A stretch of DNA of 12,383 nt, taken from NCBI GenBank assembly GCA_025464915.1, contig JAODNF010000357.1, positions 1-12,383 of the forward strand, in the 5' to 3' direction. Position numbers and translations under genes: made by a program. This DNA is from Frankiales bacterium. GTDB lineage: Bacteria > Actinomycetota > Actinomycetes > Mycobacteriales > SCTD01. A model generated the notes under the pieces. The model made no database searches, was not told where the DNA came from, and was given only the letters and a program-made list of their open reading frames with translations. Positions 6,761-12,383 of this stretch are shown one piece after another. The stretch's first letter is position 1, and each line of letters begins with the position of its first letter.

Positions 6761-6772
6761 AGTTCCTGCGTG
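6758..6772 (+). promoter_or_regulatory. Leaderless-type -10 for hisN
   Basis: TAGAGT (6758-6763), six bases, then GTG at 6770. The TAG is also the stop codon of the GGDEF-EAL gene. No ribosome site is seen before the GTG, and no convincing -35 was found. Transcription starting on the GTG would give hisN a message independent of the upstream gene. Confidence 0.45.
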
Positions 6773-7537
6773 ACCCTCGCCGACGACCTGGCACTCGCCC
6801 TTCGACTGGCCGACGCTGCCGATGCCATCACCGTCGCCCGCTTCCGCGCGCAGGACCTCCACGTCGACGCCAAGCCCGACCTCACCCCGGTGTCCGACGC
6901 CGACCTGGCCGTCGAGGACGAGGTACGCCGCCAGCTCGCCCTCGACCGTCCGGCCGACGCCGTGCTGGGCGAGGAGCACGGCAGCAAGGGCGACGGGCCG
7001 CGCCAATGGGTGATCGACCCGATCGACGGCACCAAGAGCTTCGTGCGCGGTGTCCCCGTCTGGGCCACCCTCATCGCCCTCCGGATCGGCGGCCGCGTCG
7101 ACCTCGGTGTCGTCAGCGCCCCCGCCCTGGGCCGCCGCTGGTGGGCCACCCGCGGCGGCGGTGCCTTCGCGGACGGGCAGCCCATCACGGTCTCCTCGGT
7201 CGCGCGGCTCTCGGACGCCTCGCTGTCCTACAGCTCGCTGACCGGCTGGTCGGCCCTCGGCAGGTTGGACGGCCTGCTCGAGCTGTCCGAGAGGTGCTGG
7301 CGAACGCGCGGTCTCGGCGACTTCTGGTCCCACGTCCTCGTCGCTGAGGGGGCCGTCGACGCGTCCTTCGAGCCCGAGGTCTCGCTCTGGGACCTTGCGC
7401 CGCTCCAGGTCATCGTCGAGGAGGCCGGCGGCCGCTTCACGTCGTTGTCCGGCGAGGCCCGGCCCGACGGCGGCTCGGTCGTCTGCAGCAACGGGCTGCT
7501 CCACGACGAGGTGCTCGCGGGACTCGCCGCCCGCTGA
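6770..7537 (+). CDS. hisN: Histidinol-phosphatase, inositol-monophosphatase family
   Basis: A 255-residue IMPase-fold Mg2+-dependent phosphatase. Metal and substrate motifs are complete: GEEHG (67-71, E68), DPIDGT (83-88, with D83 and D86) and LWDLAP (206-211, D208). The SFVRGVPVW stretch after DGTKS and the overall length match actinobacterial HisN, which removes phosphate from L-histidinol phosphate, the penultimate stage of histidine synthesis, in the cytoplasm. Related IMPase or CysQ (3',5'-bisphosphate nucleotidase) enzymes share these motifs, so the exact substrate is inferred. The GTG start is ten bases after the upstream stop and six after a TAGAGT -10, suggesting a leaderless transcript. 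No other his gene is nearby; actinobacterial hisN is often away from the main his operon. Confidence 0.85.
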   Translation: MTLADDLALALRLADAADAITVARFRAQDLHVDAKPDLTPVSDADLAVEDEVRRQLALDRPADAVLGEEHGSKGDGPRQWVIDPIDGTKSFVRGVPVWATLIALRIGGRVDLGVVSAPALGRRWWATRGGGAFADGQPITVSSVARLSDASLSYSSLTGWSALGRLDGLLELSERCWRTRGLGDFWSHVLVAEGAVDASFEPEVSLWDLAPLQVIVEEAGGRFTSLSGEARPDGGSVVCSNGLLHDEVLAGLAAR

Positions 7538-7768
7538 CAGCCGCCTCGCAGCCACCCTCCAGGGTCGCCGGGCACCGTCGTCGCATGACGACGACAGCCC
7601 TCCTCCGCCTCCGGAACGCGGTCAGGCTCAGCGGGACGCCGAGGCACACCTCTCGGCTGCTTCTGCGTCAGAGAACCCAGCCAACCCGTGGCGAGCCCTG
7701 GGCTCCGAGGGTTCCGACGCCTCACAGTTCCCGACGACGCAAGCCTCAGCGACTGCCTAGAGGCGGGC
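7538..7768. other. Gap between convergent genes; no gene seen
   Basis: 231 bases between the hisN stop and the stop of the membrane-protein gene. Open frames here are arginine- and serine-rich and look like chance products of high GC. CGTCGTC (7576-7582), GCAT, GACGACG (7587-7593) could form a seven-pair hairpin 39 bases past hisN, a possible U-less terminator. GAGCCC-T-GGGCTC (7693-7705) is a palindrome. No tRNA-like fold was found. Confidence 0.5.
7576..7593 (+). terminator. Possible hisN terminator hairpin (no U tract)
   Basis: A perfect seven-base inverted repeat with a four-base loop (CGTCGTC, GCAT, GACGACG), 39 bases after the hisN stop. No T run follows, which is common in high-GC actinobacteria but weakens the call; the low-complexity CGT repeats could also arise by chance. 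Confidence 0.3.
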
Positions 7769-8467
7769 CTACGCGCGGTCGGCTGACAGAGCGACGGGAG
7801 CCGGTGCTCTGCGCCGGGCCAGGATCCTCGGGGTGAGGGCGAGGGCGGCGGCGTCGAACCAGGCGTAGCCGCCGGCCGCACCGGACGGCGGGTTGCCGAT
7901 GGCGATCCAGCCGGTGAGGGGGTCGTGCTGCTGCCAGGCCCAGGTGCCGAGGGACGTACCCGTGATCTCGAGGTAGCTCACGATGAGGAACGCCCCGCAG
8001 TAGACGGACCTCGAGAGGCCCCAGCGGCTGAAGCCGAACAGGCAGACCGCCCAGAACGCACCGAGGACGTCGAGCGTCGGGGAGAGGAACAGGCCCCAGA
8101 CGGCCCAGCCTCCGACGGCGACCAGGGTCAGCGGGACGAGCCAGCGGTTGCGGTGCAGCCAGGCGGACCGGCCGATCGCGAGAGCACCGAGGTAGACCAG
8201 GCCGTGGCCCGGCGGGACGAACCACGGGACGTTGTGCAGGCGGTAGACGTAGACGCCGAGCCAGCCGGCGAAGACGTACTCGACGACCGAGGCGAAGGCC
8301 ACGACCACCGCGACCTGGATGCGGGTCTCGGTGGACTCGCGACGGAGCATCAGCAGCAGCAGCGCCCAGGTGCCGAGGCCGAGCAGCCGCTGCTGGGTCA
8401 GCGAGGCGCCGGTGTCGAGCCCCAGGACGGCGCCGACCCAGAGGACGACCACAGCAGGCACCGGCAC
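7769..8467 (-). CDS. Polytopic membrane protein of unknown function
   Basis: A 232-residue, very hydrophobic protein with about six or seven membrane helices and a basic C-terminal tail. I do not recognise a named family. It has a conserved-looking polar core: E63-Y64 in a helix, then YRLHNVP (about 75-81), FVPPGHGLVYL (83-93), SYLEITGTSLGTWAW (164-178, E167) and a final GGYAWFD. Acidic and histidine residues inside helices suggest a membrane enzyme or a metal or cofactor site; the E-then-GxxxGxWxW pattern is loosely reminiscent of carotenoid-related membrane enzymes, but this is only an impression. The GTG at 8467 fits a leaderless start (TAGCCT, six bases, GTG); GTG 8461, with GGAG five bases upstream, is an alternative. 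It faces hisN convergently and lies downstream of msrA, from which a hairpin separates it. Confidence 0.7.
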   Translation of the reverse strand: MPVPAVVVLWVGAVLGLDTGASLTQQRLLGLGTWALLLLMLRRESTETRIQVAVVVAFASVVEYVFAGWLGVYVYRLHNVPWFVPPGHGLVYLGALAIGRSAWLHRNRWLVPLTLVAVGGWAVWGLFLSPTLDVLGAFWAVCLFGFSRWGLSRSVYCGAFLIVSYLEITGTSLGTWAWQQHDPLTGWIAIGNPPSGAAGGYAWFDAAALALTPRILARRRAPAPVALSADRA

Positions 8468-8479
8468 TCCACGAGGCTA
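8467..8479 (-). promoter_or_regulatory. Leaderless-type -10 for the 7769-8467 membrane protein
   Basis: On the minus strand TAGCCT (8479-8474) is followed by six bases and the GTG at 8467. The same hexamer and spacing precede the M50 protease gene. No matching -35 was found. It suggests the membrane protein gene is transcribed apart from msrA. Confidence 0.45.
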
Positions 8480-8501
8480 ACCGGGTGCACGCTGCTCGGG
8501 C

Positions 8502-8532
8502 CTTCGCGAGATCCGAGCCCTGACTCGCGAAG
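8502..8532 (-). terminator. Stem-loop after msrA, likely terminator
   Basis: A perfect nine-base inverted repeat, CTTCGCGAG (8502-8510) and CTCGCGAAG (8524-8532), with a 13-base loop, 12 bases beyond the msrA stop. There is no T run. A second inverted repeat, GCTCGG (8494-8499) and CCGAGC (8513-8518), is interleaved with it. It is also upstream of the promoter of the next gene, so an operator is the alternative. Confidence 0.5.
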
Positions 8533-8544
8533 CCGCACGCGGAG

Positions 8545-9225
8545 TCAGCTGGTGGGCGGGGCGACGTCGATCTGGGCGGGGACGTTGAGGCCGATCGGGC
8601 ACGTGACCCCGTTGAACCCGTGGTTGCAGTAGCCGTTGGGGTTCTTGTCGAGGTACTGCTGGTGGTAGCCCTCGGCGTAGTAGAAGGTCCCGGCGGGGAG
8701 GATCTCGGTGCTGATCGTGCCGCGGCCGGCCTTCGTCAGCGCCTCCTGGTAGGCGTCGCGGGACAGCTTGGCGATGGCCAGCTGCTCGTCGGTGGACGCG
8801 TAGATCGCGGACCGGTACTGGGTGCCGACGTCGTTGCCCTGCCGCATGCCCTGGGTCGAGTCGTGGTTCTCCCAGAAGGTCTTGAGCAGCTGCTCGTAGG
8901 ACACCTTGGCGGGGTCGTAGACGACCAGCACGGCCTCGGTGTGGCCGGTGCGGCCGGTGCAGGTCTCCTCGTACGTCGGGTTGGGCGTGTGGCCGCCCTG
9001 GTAGCCCACGGCGGTCGTGTGGACGCCGTCGAGCTTCCAGAAGAAGCGCTCCGCGCCCCAGAAGCAGCCCATGCCGAAGTACGCCGACTCGAGGCCATCC
9101 GGGAAGGGGCCCCTCAGCGGTGTGCCGAGGACGGTGTGCCTGTCGGGGACGTGCATCTCGTCGCCGCGGCCCTTCAGGGCCTCGTCCGCGGTCACCAGGT
9201 CAGTCTTCTTGCCGAAGCTCCACAT
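8545..9225 (-). CDS. msrA: Peptide-methionine (S)-S-oxide reductase MsrA
   Basis: A 226-residue enzyme that reduces methionine-S-sulfoxide in proteins and free methionine, using thioredoxin. The catalytic cysteine is C54 in GMGCFWG. EVLVVYDP-like and YRSAIY segments follow, and the C-terminal GYCNHGFNGVTCP holds the two recycling cysteines C200 and C209, as in the E. coli three-cysteine type. The N-terminal extension of about 45 residues before the core (WSFGKKTDLVTADEAL then GRGDEMHVPDRHTVLGTPL) is normal for the longer MsrA form. ATG 9223-9225 is preferred: GGAG lies close upstream on the complement; GTG 9240 would add five residues. It follows the M50 protease gene by 50 bases on the same strand, so it may be read with it. 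Cytoplasmic; no signal peptide. Confidence 0.96.
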   Translation of the reverse strand: MWSFGKKTDLVTADEALKGRGDEMHVPDRHTVLGTPLRGPFPDGLESAYFGMGCFWGAERFFWKLDGVHTTAVGYQGGHTPNPTYEETCTGRTGHTEAVLVVYDPAKVSYEQLLKTFWENHDSTQGMRQGNDVGTQYRSAIYASTDEQLAIAKLSRDAYQEALTKAGRGTISTEILPAGTFYYAEGYHQQYLDKNPNGYCNHGFNGVTCPIGLNVPAQIDVAPPTS

Positions 9226-9275
9226 GCCCTCTCCAACCACATCGGTCCTGCTGTCGTTCCCGCGTCACCGGACCG

Positions 9276-10097
9276 TCATCTCGGCGGCACCGGGTAGGTG
9301 TGCATCGCCCAGATCAGCAGGGCGATCAGGCTCAGGTAGGCGGTCCCGACGTTGACGCGCTGCTGCGCCGTCAGCGAGTAGTAGGCCCGGGACGCCTCGG
9401 TGTTGCGGCCCTTGAACCGGCGGTAGGCCTCGAAGCCGCCGAGGATGAGGATCAGCGGGACGATCGGGCTGGGCCGCCAGACCTCGTACCCCAGCAGACC
9501 GACCAGGCCCACCACCCAGAGCTTCGGGTTCACGGCCGCCGCGGTCCGACCGCCGTCGAGCGGCAGGAACGGCAGCAGGTTGAAGAGGTTGAGCAGGAAG
9601 CCGGTGTAGGCGAGGGCCCGCAGGAAGTCGCTGTCCTCGTACCCGGCAAGGCCCAGCACGGCGAAGGCGCCGGCCGCGCCGAAGACCGGGCCGGCGATCC
9701 CGGAGAGCGCCTCGTCGTAGACGGTCCGGGGAGCGGACTTCATCGACACGAAGGCGCCGAGGAACGGCAGGAAGACAGGGAGCCCGGCCTTGATCCCGCG
9801 AGCCCGCAGGACGATCACGTGGCCCATCTCGTGCACGAAGATGAGCAGCACGAACCCGACCGCGAACTGCCAGCCGAACGCCAGCGCGTAGGCGCCGACC
9901 GACGCGATCATGCTGAAGAACAGGGTGAAGAACTTCAGCTTGAACAGGATCGCGCCGTACTTGAGCAGGGCCGCGCCGGCGGCGACGACCGCGCCGACGA
10001 CCCGCTCGACGACGTTCTTCGGCTTCGCCGGCTGAGCCTGGGGCGGCGGCAGGGGCTGGGGCTGGGGCGCGGGAGGCAGCGGCTCCTCGGGGGTCAC
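9276..10097 (-). CDS. Site-2 protease family (M50) membrane metalloprotease
   Basis: A 273-residue membrane protein with the zinc motif HEMGH (H89, E90, H93) in a hydrophobic helix, and the third-ligand motif LLPFLPLDGGR (174-184, D181) in another, the two hallmarks of M50/site-2 proteases. About six membrane helices. Residues 3-27 form a proline- and glutamine-rich cytosolic tail (PLPPAPQPQPLPPP and onward), then LKYGAILFKLKFF leads into the membrane. It lacks a PDZ domain, unlike RseP. Such enzymes cut membrane-embedded regulators; the substrate here is unknown. The GTG at 10097 is preceded by TAGCCT and six bases, so it is probably leaderless; the GAGGAG in that gap is too close to act as a normal ribosome site. 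Upstream is the KdpE-like regulator, whose TAG stop forms part of the -10. Confidence 0.88.
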   Translation of the reverse strand: MTPEEPLPPAPQPQPLPPPQAQPAKPKNVVERVVGAVVAAGAALLKYGAILFKLKFFTLFFSMIASVGAYALAFGWQFAVGFVLLIFVHEMGHVIVLRARGIKAGLPVFLPFLGAFVSMKSAPRTVYDEALSGIAGPVFGAAGAFAVLGLAGYEDSDFLRALAYTGFLLNLFNLLPFLPLDGGRTAAAVNPKLWVVGLVGLLGYEVWRPSPIVPLILILGGFEAYRRFKGRNTEASRAYYSLTAQQRVNVGTAYLSLIALLIWAMHTYPVPPR

Positions 10098-10109
10098 CTC
10101 CTCAGGCTA
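10095..10109 (-). promoter_or_regulatory. Leaderless-type -10 for the M50 protease gene
   Basis: On the minus strand TAGCCT (10109-10104), GAGGAG, then GTG (10097-10095). The TAG is the stop of the response-regulator gene. This would let the protease be expressed apart from the permease-kinase-regulator unit. No -35 could be assigned. Confidence 0.45.
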
Positions 10110-10781
10110 ATCCTCGAACCGGTAGCCCATGCCGGCCTCCGTGATGAGGTGCACCGGGTTGGCCGGGTCCGGCTCGAGCTTGCGACGCAGCTGGGCGAGG
10201 TAGACGCGCAGGTAGTGCGTCTCCTTCTCGTAGGCCGGGCCCCACACCTCGTGCAGCAGCTGCTTCTGCCCGACCATCCGGCCCTGCGAACGGACGAGCA
10301 CCTCGAGCAGGTGCCACTCCGTCGGTGTCAACCGGACCTCGCCGGTGGATGTGGTGACGCGGCGGGCAGCGAGGTCGACCGTGAAGTGGTCGGTGACGAC
10401 GGTCGGCGCCTCGGGCGCGGGTTGGGAGCGGCGCACCGCGGCCCGCACCCTCGCGATCAGCTCGTCCATCCCGAACGGCTTCGTCACGTAGTCGTCGGCG
10501 CCGGCGTCGAGGGCGGCGACCTTCTGCCCTTGCTCCTCGCGGGCGGACAGCACGATGACCGGCACCGACGTCCAGCCGCGCAGCCCGGCGAGCACCTCGA
10601 GCCCGTCGAGGTCAGGCAGCCCGAGGTCGAGCACGACGACGTCGGGCGGAGAGCTGCCAGCGGTGGTCAGCGCGTCCCGGCCGGTGAGCGCGACGTCGAC
10701 CTCGAAGCCACGGGCCCTGAGGTTGATGCCGAGGGCGCGGGCCAGCGCCTTGTCGTCGTCCACGACCAGCACGCGCGTCAT
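10107..10781 (-). CDS. kdpE: KdpE-like OmpR-family response regulator
   Basis: A 224-residue two-domain regulator. Receiver domain (1-118): acidic pocket D8-D10, phosphorylation site D52 (VVLDLGLPDLDG), S79 and K101 (TKPFG). Winged-helix domain (about 128-222): LTPTEWHLLEVL, QLLHEVWGP, ETHYLRVYLAQLRRKLEPDP and a final ITEAGMGYRF, all closely KdpE-like. In E. coli KdpE activates the kdpFABC potassium-uptake operon with KdpD. Here no kdpFABC is visible; the gene is coupled (ATGA, 10778-10781) to a KdpD-like kinase and lies two genes after a likely potassium permease, so its target may be that permease. Symbol given for homology, not proven function. Confidence 0.88.
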   Translation of the reverse strand: MTRVLVVDDDKALARALGINLRARGFEVDVALTGRDALTTAGSSPPDVVVLDLGLPDLDGLEVLAGLRGWTSVPVIVLSAREEQGQKVAALDAGADDYVTKPFGMDELIARVRAAVRRSQPAPEAPTVVTDHFTVDLAARRVTTSTGEVRLTPTEWHLLEVLVRSQGRMVGQKQLLHEVWGPAYEKETHYLRVYLAQLRRKLEPDPANPVHLITEAGMGYRFED

Positions 10782-12061
10782 GTCGGCAGCGCCACCGTCA
10801 TGGTGAGCCCTCCCCCGTCCGTGCGCGACGGGGTCAGCGTGCCACCGAGCGCGTCGACGAAGCCGCGGACGACGAGCAGCCCGAGCCCGACACCCCGGTC
10901 GGAACCGAAGGGCGGGGGCATCTCAGCAAGGCCCGGCCCGTGGTCGATCACGACGAGAGTGCCTGGTGCTGAGGCGATCTCCACGATCTCGGAGTGCCGC
11001 AGGGCGTTGTCGACGAGGTTCGCCACGACCCGCTCCAGCAGCCCCACGTCAGTGACGACGGTGGGAAGGTCGTCGGGGACGTCGACGGCGACCCGCTCCC
11101 GCCCCGGCAGCCCGCGCAGGGCCAGCGCCACGACCTCGTCGAGCGCGGCAGGCACGGGCGTCACGCTGAGCGCACCGGCCTGCAGGCGGGAGGCGTCGAG
11201 GAGGTTGGAGACGAGCGACTGGAGGCGGTCCGCCGACTCCTCGATCGTCTCGAGCAGCTCGTCGCTCTCCTCCCTCGTGAACGCCACGTCGTCGGACCGC
11301 AGGCTGCTCACCGCCGCCTTCACCCCGGCGAGCGGGGTCCGCAGGTCGTGCCCGACGGCAGCGAGCAGGGCCGTCCTGAGCCGGTCGACCTCAGCCATCC
11401 GCCGTCCGGTCAGAGCCGTCGAGGCCGCTTCCGCGAAGGCCTGCAGGACACGGCGGTCGGCGGCGAACAGCTCGGGGCCACGCACGACGAGCCGCGCGTC
11501 CGGACCAGCGGGTACGACGGCGGTCCCGTCCTCGGGCCGTGCCGTCCCCACCGTCGCGACCGGCACCTCCGTCCCGCGCACCGTCTCGACGAGTTCGACC
11601 TGCGACGCCCCGAAGACGACCCGCACCCGTTCCAGCACCGACGGCAGGGTCTCCTGCTCGGCGAGCGTCGTCCCGGCGACGGAGGACAGGGCGGCCGCCT
11701 CGGCATGGGCCCGGGCCGCTTCCGCCGTCCGGCGAGCCGCGAGGTCGACCACCACGCTGACCGCCACCGCCACCGCCAGGTACACGAGGAGGACCACGAC
11801 GTCCGAGCCGCTCGAGATCGACAGCCGGTGCAGCGGGGGCGTGAACCAGTAGTTGAGCGCCAGGCCACCCATGACGGCCGCCGGCACCGCCGGCCGCAGC
11901 CCGCCGAGCAGGGCGACGACCACGACGAGCAGCAGCATGAGCAGCACAGGTGTCGCGTAGCCCTGGTCGGTGCCCGTCAGGACGGCCGTCAGGGCAGGGA
12001 TCCCGAGGAGCCCCAAGGCGGCCGCGGCCGCTTCACGACGTGCCGGGATCGCGCGCTTCAC
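10778..12061 (-). CDS. KdpD-like sensor histidine kinase lacking the KdpD N-terminal domain
   Basis: A 427-residue kinase. Four closely packed membrane helices (about 12-105, DUF4118 type; LNYWFTPPLHRLSI at 69-82 is the typical KdpD loop), a GAF-like segment (about 125-220), HisKA with phospho-acceptor H238 (AVGHDLRTPLAGVK), and HATPase_c with N-box ERVVANLVDNALRHS (343-357), G1 DHGPG (373-377) and G2 DRGVGLGL (388-395). All catalytic motifs are present. Full KdpD (about 850-900 residues) carries an N-terminal KdpD/USP sensor of roughly 400 residues; this protein starts directly at the membrane region. The GTG start overlaps the permease stop (GTGA, 12058-12061) and the stop overlaps the regulator start, so permease, kinase and regulator are translated together. 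Stimulus probably potassium or turgor, by homology. Confidence 0.9.
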   Translation of the reverse strand: MKRAIPARREAAAAALGLLGIPALTAVLTGTDQGYATPVLLMLLLVVVVALLGGLRPAVPAAVMGGLALNYWFTPPLHRLSISSGSDVVVLLVYLAVAVAVSVVVDLAARRTAEAARAHAEAAALSSVAGTTLAEQETLPSVLERVRVVFGASQVELVETVRGTEVPVATVGTARPEDGTAVVPAGPDARLVVRGPELFAADRRVLQAFAEAASTALTGRRMAEVDRLRTALLAAVGHDLRTPLAGVKAAVSSLRSDDVAFTREESDELLETIEESADRLQSLVSNLLDASRLQAGALSVTPVPAALDEVVALALRGLPGRERVAVDVPDDLPTVVTDVGLLERVVANLVDNALRHSEIVEIASAPGTLVVIDHGPGLAEMPPPFGSDRGVGLGLLVVRGFVDALGGTLTPSRTDGGGLTMTVALPT

Positions 12062-12383
12062 CCCACGACTGTCTCAGGGGCCTCCTCGGCCAGCGGCAGC
12101 GAGGAGCGCAGCTGCCACGGGACGCTGGCGACCATCACCCGGGACTGGAACAGCAGCCTGCCCTTGAGCCGCAGGGCGCTCTGGTTGTGGAGCAGCTGCT
12201 CCCACCAGTGACCCACGACGTATTCGGGGATGAAGACGCACACCACGTCCCTCGGGCTCTCGAGCCGGATGCGCAGCACGTAGTCGAGCAGCGGCCGGCT
12301 GATCTCCCGGTACGGGGACTCAAGGACGACGAGCGGCACCGGGATCTCGCGGTCCGCCCAGGCCTCGACCAGGTGCGTCGTCT
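12058..12383 (-). CDS. APC-family permease, C-terminal end (N-terminus outside window)
   Basis: The last 107 residues of a protein entering from the right edge. They form a soluble tail, not membrane helices: PLVVLESPYREI, LLDYVLRIR, SPRDVVCVFIPEYVV, then HWWEQLLHNQSALRLKGRLL and VMVASVPWQL. I recognise this as the cytosolic C-terminal domain of actinobacterial APC permeases related to the KimA/YdaO potassium importers. The link to potassium is supported by the KdpD/KdpE-like genes immediately downstream, the first overlapping its stop (GTGA). The membrane part, which would decide substrate, is not in the window. An internal GTG at 12339 is not a likely real start because the similarity continues upstream of it. 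Confidence 0.78.
   Translation of the reverse strand, partial: TTHLVEAWADREIPVPLVVLESPYREISRPLLDYVLRIRLESPRDVVCVFIPEYVVGHWWEQLLHNQSALRLKGRLLFQSRVMVASVPWQLRSSLPLAEEAPETVVG

Noticed and set aside
6266..7555. A 429-codon minus-strand open frame opposite hisN and the EAL domain
   Set aside because: Shadow of two genes with complete catalytic motifs; no motif of its own.
7685..7725. tRNA-like T-arm (GAGG-GTTCCGACG-CCTC)
   Set aside because: Only a four-pair stem with a nine-base loop unlike TTCRANY, and no acceptor or anticodon arms at the right distances.
7585..7836. Possible small gene in the hisN/membrane-protein gap
   Set aside because: Arg/Pro/Thr-rich, no ribosome site, and it overlaps the end of the membrane-protein gene on the other strand; looks like chance coding.
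9120..11852. A 910-codon open frame on the plus strand opposite msrA, the M50 gene, kdpE and the kinase
   Set aside because: It is antisense to four clearly homologous genes. Its composition (Arg, Gln, His, Gly, Val rich) has no domain character; such frames are common opposite GC-rich codon use.

Overview
The window reads as a piece of chromosome from a high-GC actinobacterium. Evidence: very GC-rich codon third positions, frequent GTG starts, an MCE-family protein, an Rv0130-like MaoC dehydratase, an IMPase-type HisN, an actinobacterial APC permease tail, and several leaderless-type promoters (TANNNT, six bases, GTG). The genus cannot be fixed from sequence alone. No rRNA, tRNA, CRISPR array, transposase, integrase or phage gene is visible; it looks like ordinary backbone with some lineage-specific pieces.

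Layout. Positions 1-2305, minus strand: an orphan MCE protein gene, a TetR regulator gene and a ferritin-like diiron protein gene (cut off by the window start) follow each other like an operon. An inverted-repeat cluster sits between mce and tetR. Positions 2392-3956, plus strand: a tight set made of a DUF998 membrane protein, a TRIC/UPF0126 cation-channel family protein (frameshifted as written) and a flavodoxin-fold FMN reductase. Positions 3947-4423, minus: a MaoC hot-dog dehydratase, divergent from the next gene across a perfect 19-bp inverted repeat. Positions 4518-6760, plus: a GAF-GAF-GGDEF-EAL cyclic-di-GMP enzyme, also frameshifted as written, followed by hisN (6770-7537).

Positions 7538-7768 are a gap between convergent genes. 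From 7769 to the right edge everything is on the minus strand. In transcription order, right to left: the C-terminus of an APC-family permease, probably a potassium importer; a KdpD-like histidine kinase without the KdpD N-terminal sensor; a KdpE-like response regulator (these three coupled by GTGA/ATGA overlaps); an M50 site-2-type protease; msrA; and a polytopic membrane protein of unknown function.

How it works together (inference): the right-hand cluster looks like a potassium or osmotic-stress module, with its own two-component system co-translated with the transporter. The left cluster may be an envelope-lipid and diiron-protein operon under its own TetR. The central GGDEF-EAL protein could both make and degrade c-di-GMP, since its I-site and its recognisable GGDEF and EAL catalytic motifs are present.

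Most notable observations: two genes each lack one C in the same local context (GGGCT where GGGCCT is expected), which suggests a systematic sequencing error rather than true pseudogenes; four genes share an exact TANNNT-N6-GTG leaderless arrangement; and there are several good inverted repeats at promoters. I found no convincing novel multi-gene defence or mobile system.
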